A stretch of 7,183 nucleotides of DNA, taken from positions 1 to 7,183 of the forward strand of contig JBJEOB010000142.1 of NCBI GenBank assembly GCA_051880495.1, in the 5' to 3' direction. Shown in pieces: positions 6,190 through 7,183 of the stretch (position 1 is the first letter of the stretch; each line of letters starts with the position of its first letter). A program made the position numbers and the translations under genes. The notes under the pieces were generated by a model, which saw nothing but the letters and a program-made list of their open reading frames with translations, made no database searches and was not told the origin of the DNA. The DNA is from MGBC120314 sp051880495 (GTDB lineage: Bacteria > Bacillota > Clostridia > Lachnospirales > Lachnospiraceae).

Positions 6190-7140
6190 CTACTTAATGT
6201 TCTTATTTATAGATTCAACAACATATGCAGTTTTCTTATAATTCATGTCAAGAATTAATGACATATATTTTATAATTACGGAAATGAGCAGGAAAACACC
6301 GAAAAATCCAAATGAGATAACACCCATCAGTGATACCCAGCCTGCCACTGCATCCTGAACAAAATATGAATACAGTGCCCACAGCCCTGTTCCTATAGTC
6401 ACAAGTAAAAATACAGCTCCCAGTGCAAGCGTGATATTTTCAATTACTTTTGTAAAAATCATCATGTAATTGATACCCGCATTGAGACGGTACGCAGATT
6501 CCTTACGGTTATGTTTTTTAATTTTACCCTTTACCTGCGGTTTGTAATTAATATAATCTGTCGGAAGTCCGCTTGCAGCATAAAGCACTTTGCGGTAAGG
6601 TATTGAGTTATTCAAAATCTTAATCCTGTTAAGTGCCCTTCTTGACACTACCCTGAAGCTTTCATGACGTACTTCATACGAATTTCTGTGATTGATGAGC
6701 ATATAGAAAATTCTTGAAGCAAAACTCATTGTGTTGTCGCCTGCCGATACAATATCATAGCCTTCCCTTGCACGGTTAAACACGTCAATCACAAGCTGCG
6801 AATCATAATCCACATCAATAGAATCAAATTCAAATATAAAATCTCCGATTGACAAATCATCACCTGCACACATTGCAGCTTCAATTCCCTGATAATAAGC
6901 CATCTGTACGGTTTCTGCCATCACATTCAGCTTAAGCTTTGTCAAAATGTCATTTATGACCTTCTCATCAACTGTCTGATGTCCGTCACACACAAAAATC
7001 ACTTCATTATTTTCAAAAGTTTCTGATAATTTTCTTACTACTTTATCACAGAAATTTTCTATTTCGGAAACGCTTCTGTTGCATACATACACAACTGTTG
7101 AAACAAAACATTTATTTTTTTCAACTAAAGATTCGTTCAT
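6190..7140 (-). CDS. Divergent GT2-type membrane protein (GtrB/DPM1-like architecture, catalytic motifs degenerate)
   Basis: The 316-aa length and layout match GtrB-type polyprenyl-phosphate glycosyltransferases: a cytoplasmic GT-A-like domain (about 10-205) followed by two membrane segments (about 234-256 and 269-292) and a short basic tail. Family landmarks can be traced: VVYVCNRSVSEI (16-27) where PVYNE is usual, VIFVCDGHQTVDE (47-59) for VDDGSxD, GIEAAMCAGDDLSIGDFIFE (85-104), FDSIDVDYDS (105-114) for DxDLQ, and SFRVVSRRALNRI (161-173) for the FRLxxR block. The second metal-binding Asp of DxD appears replaced (D106-S107-I108), and the nucleotide-binding and first-strand motifs are also changed, so normal catalysis is doubtful. 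The frame is intact and AGGAGG (7148-7153) is well placed 7 bases before the ATG, arguing against a decaying pseudogene. The next gene, 12 bp downstream, is a soluble GT2 with intact motifs. Function unknown; it may be a pseudo-enzyme partner or an enzyme with altered chemistry. Confidence 0.8.
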   Translation of the reverse strand: MNESLVEKNKCFVSTVVYVCNRSVSEIENFCDKVVRKLSETFENNEVIFVCDGHQTVDEKVINDILTKLKLNVMAETVQMAYYQGIEAAMCAGDDLSIGDFIFEFDSIDVDYDSQLVIDVFNRAREGYDIVSAGDNTMSFASRIFYMLINHRNSYEVRHESFRVVSRRALNRIKILNNSIPYRKVLYAASGLPTDYINYKPQVKGKIKKHNRKESAYRLNAGINYMMIFTKVIENITLALGAVFLLVTIGTGLWALYSYFVQDAVAGWVSLMGVISFGFFGVFLLISVIIKYMSLILDMNYKKTAYVVESINKNIK

Positions 7141-7151
7141 CCTCTTTCCTC

Positions 7152-7183
7152 CTAGTTTAACTCCAAATACGGGTCAAGATCAT
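7152..7183 (-). CDS. Possible C-terminal end of an upstream gene (partial)
   Basis: One minus-strand frame reads DLDPYLELN and then a TAG stop at 7152-7154 that overlaps the AGGAGG ribosome-binding site of the next gene. This stop/SD overlap repeats the arrangement at 6187-6192, so an upstream operon member ending here is plausible. Only nine residues are visible, too few to assign a family; a frame this short could be open by chance. Confidence 0.4.
   Translation of the reverse strand, partial: DLDPYLELN

Noticed and set aside
1..7183. tRNA, rRNA, CRISPR, transposon or riboswitch
   Set aside because: Protein genes cover nearly everything; the gaps of 4 to 85 bp show no tRNA-like, repeat-spacer, terminal-inverted-repeat or riboswitch-like pattern I can recognise.

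Overview
The window is one co-oriented block: every gene I can support reads on the minus strand, so transcription runs from high to low coordinates. Composition is AT-rich. Ribosome-binding sites are strong AGGAGG type. The gene order gpmI, secG, rnr, smpB and the protein sequences point to a Gram-positive Firmicute of the Clostridia, most likely Lachnospiraceae. That placement is an inference from familiarity, not a database result.

Layout in transcription order. At the right edge, 7152-7183 looks like the last codons of an upstream gene. Next come three tightly packed sugar/envelope genes: a 316-aa divergent GT2-type protein with two C-terminal membrane segments (6190-7140), a 244-aa soluble GT2 glycosyltransferase of the dolichyl-phosphate-glucose-synthase-like type (5443-6177), and a 368-aa DegT/DnrJ/EryC1 PLP-dependent sugar aminotransferase (4350-5456). 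Spacing is 12 bp and then a 14-bp overlap. They look like the promoter-distal end of a longer surface-glycan operon that continues beyond the window.

An 85-bp gap with a possible extended -10 promoter leads into core genes: gpmI (2,3-bisphosphoglycerate-independent phosphoglycerate mutase, 2726-4264), a 77-bp gap with a good promoter, and secG (2408-2647). A perfect 10-bp-stem terminator follows, then rnr (RNase R, 189-2318) and the 5' part of smpB (1-184), only 4 bp apart. RNase R and SmpB cooperate in trans-translation quality control; SecG is an accessory subunit of the SecYEG translocon; GpmI works in glycolysis and gluconeogenesis.

The core half is ordinary. The points worth a second look are (1) the membrane GT2 homologue that has lost the canonical catalytic motifs and sits beside a soluble GT2 that keeps them, (2) the secG-rnr junction, where the terminator hairpin also carries a Shine-Dalgarno sequence and start codon for a 14-codon ORF ending just before the rnr ribosome-binding site, and (3) a 12-bp palindrome in the secG promoter spacer. 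I saw no RNA gene, CRISPR array, insertion sequence or origin. No gene-free stretch exceeds 90 bp.
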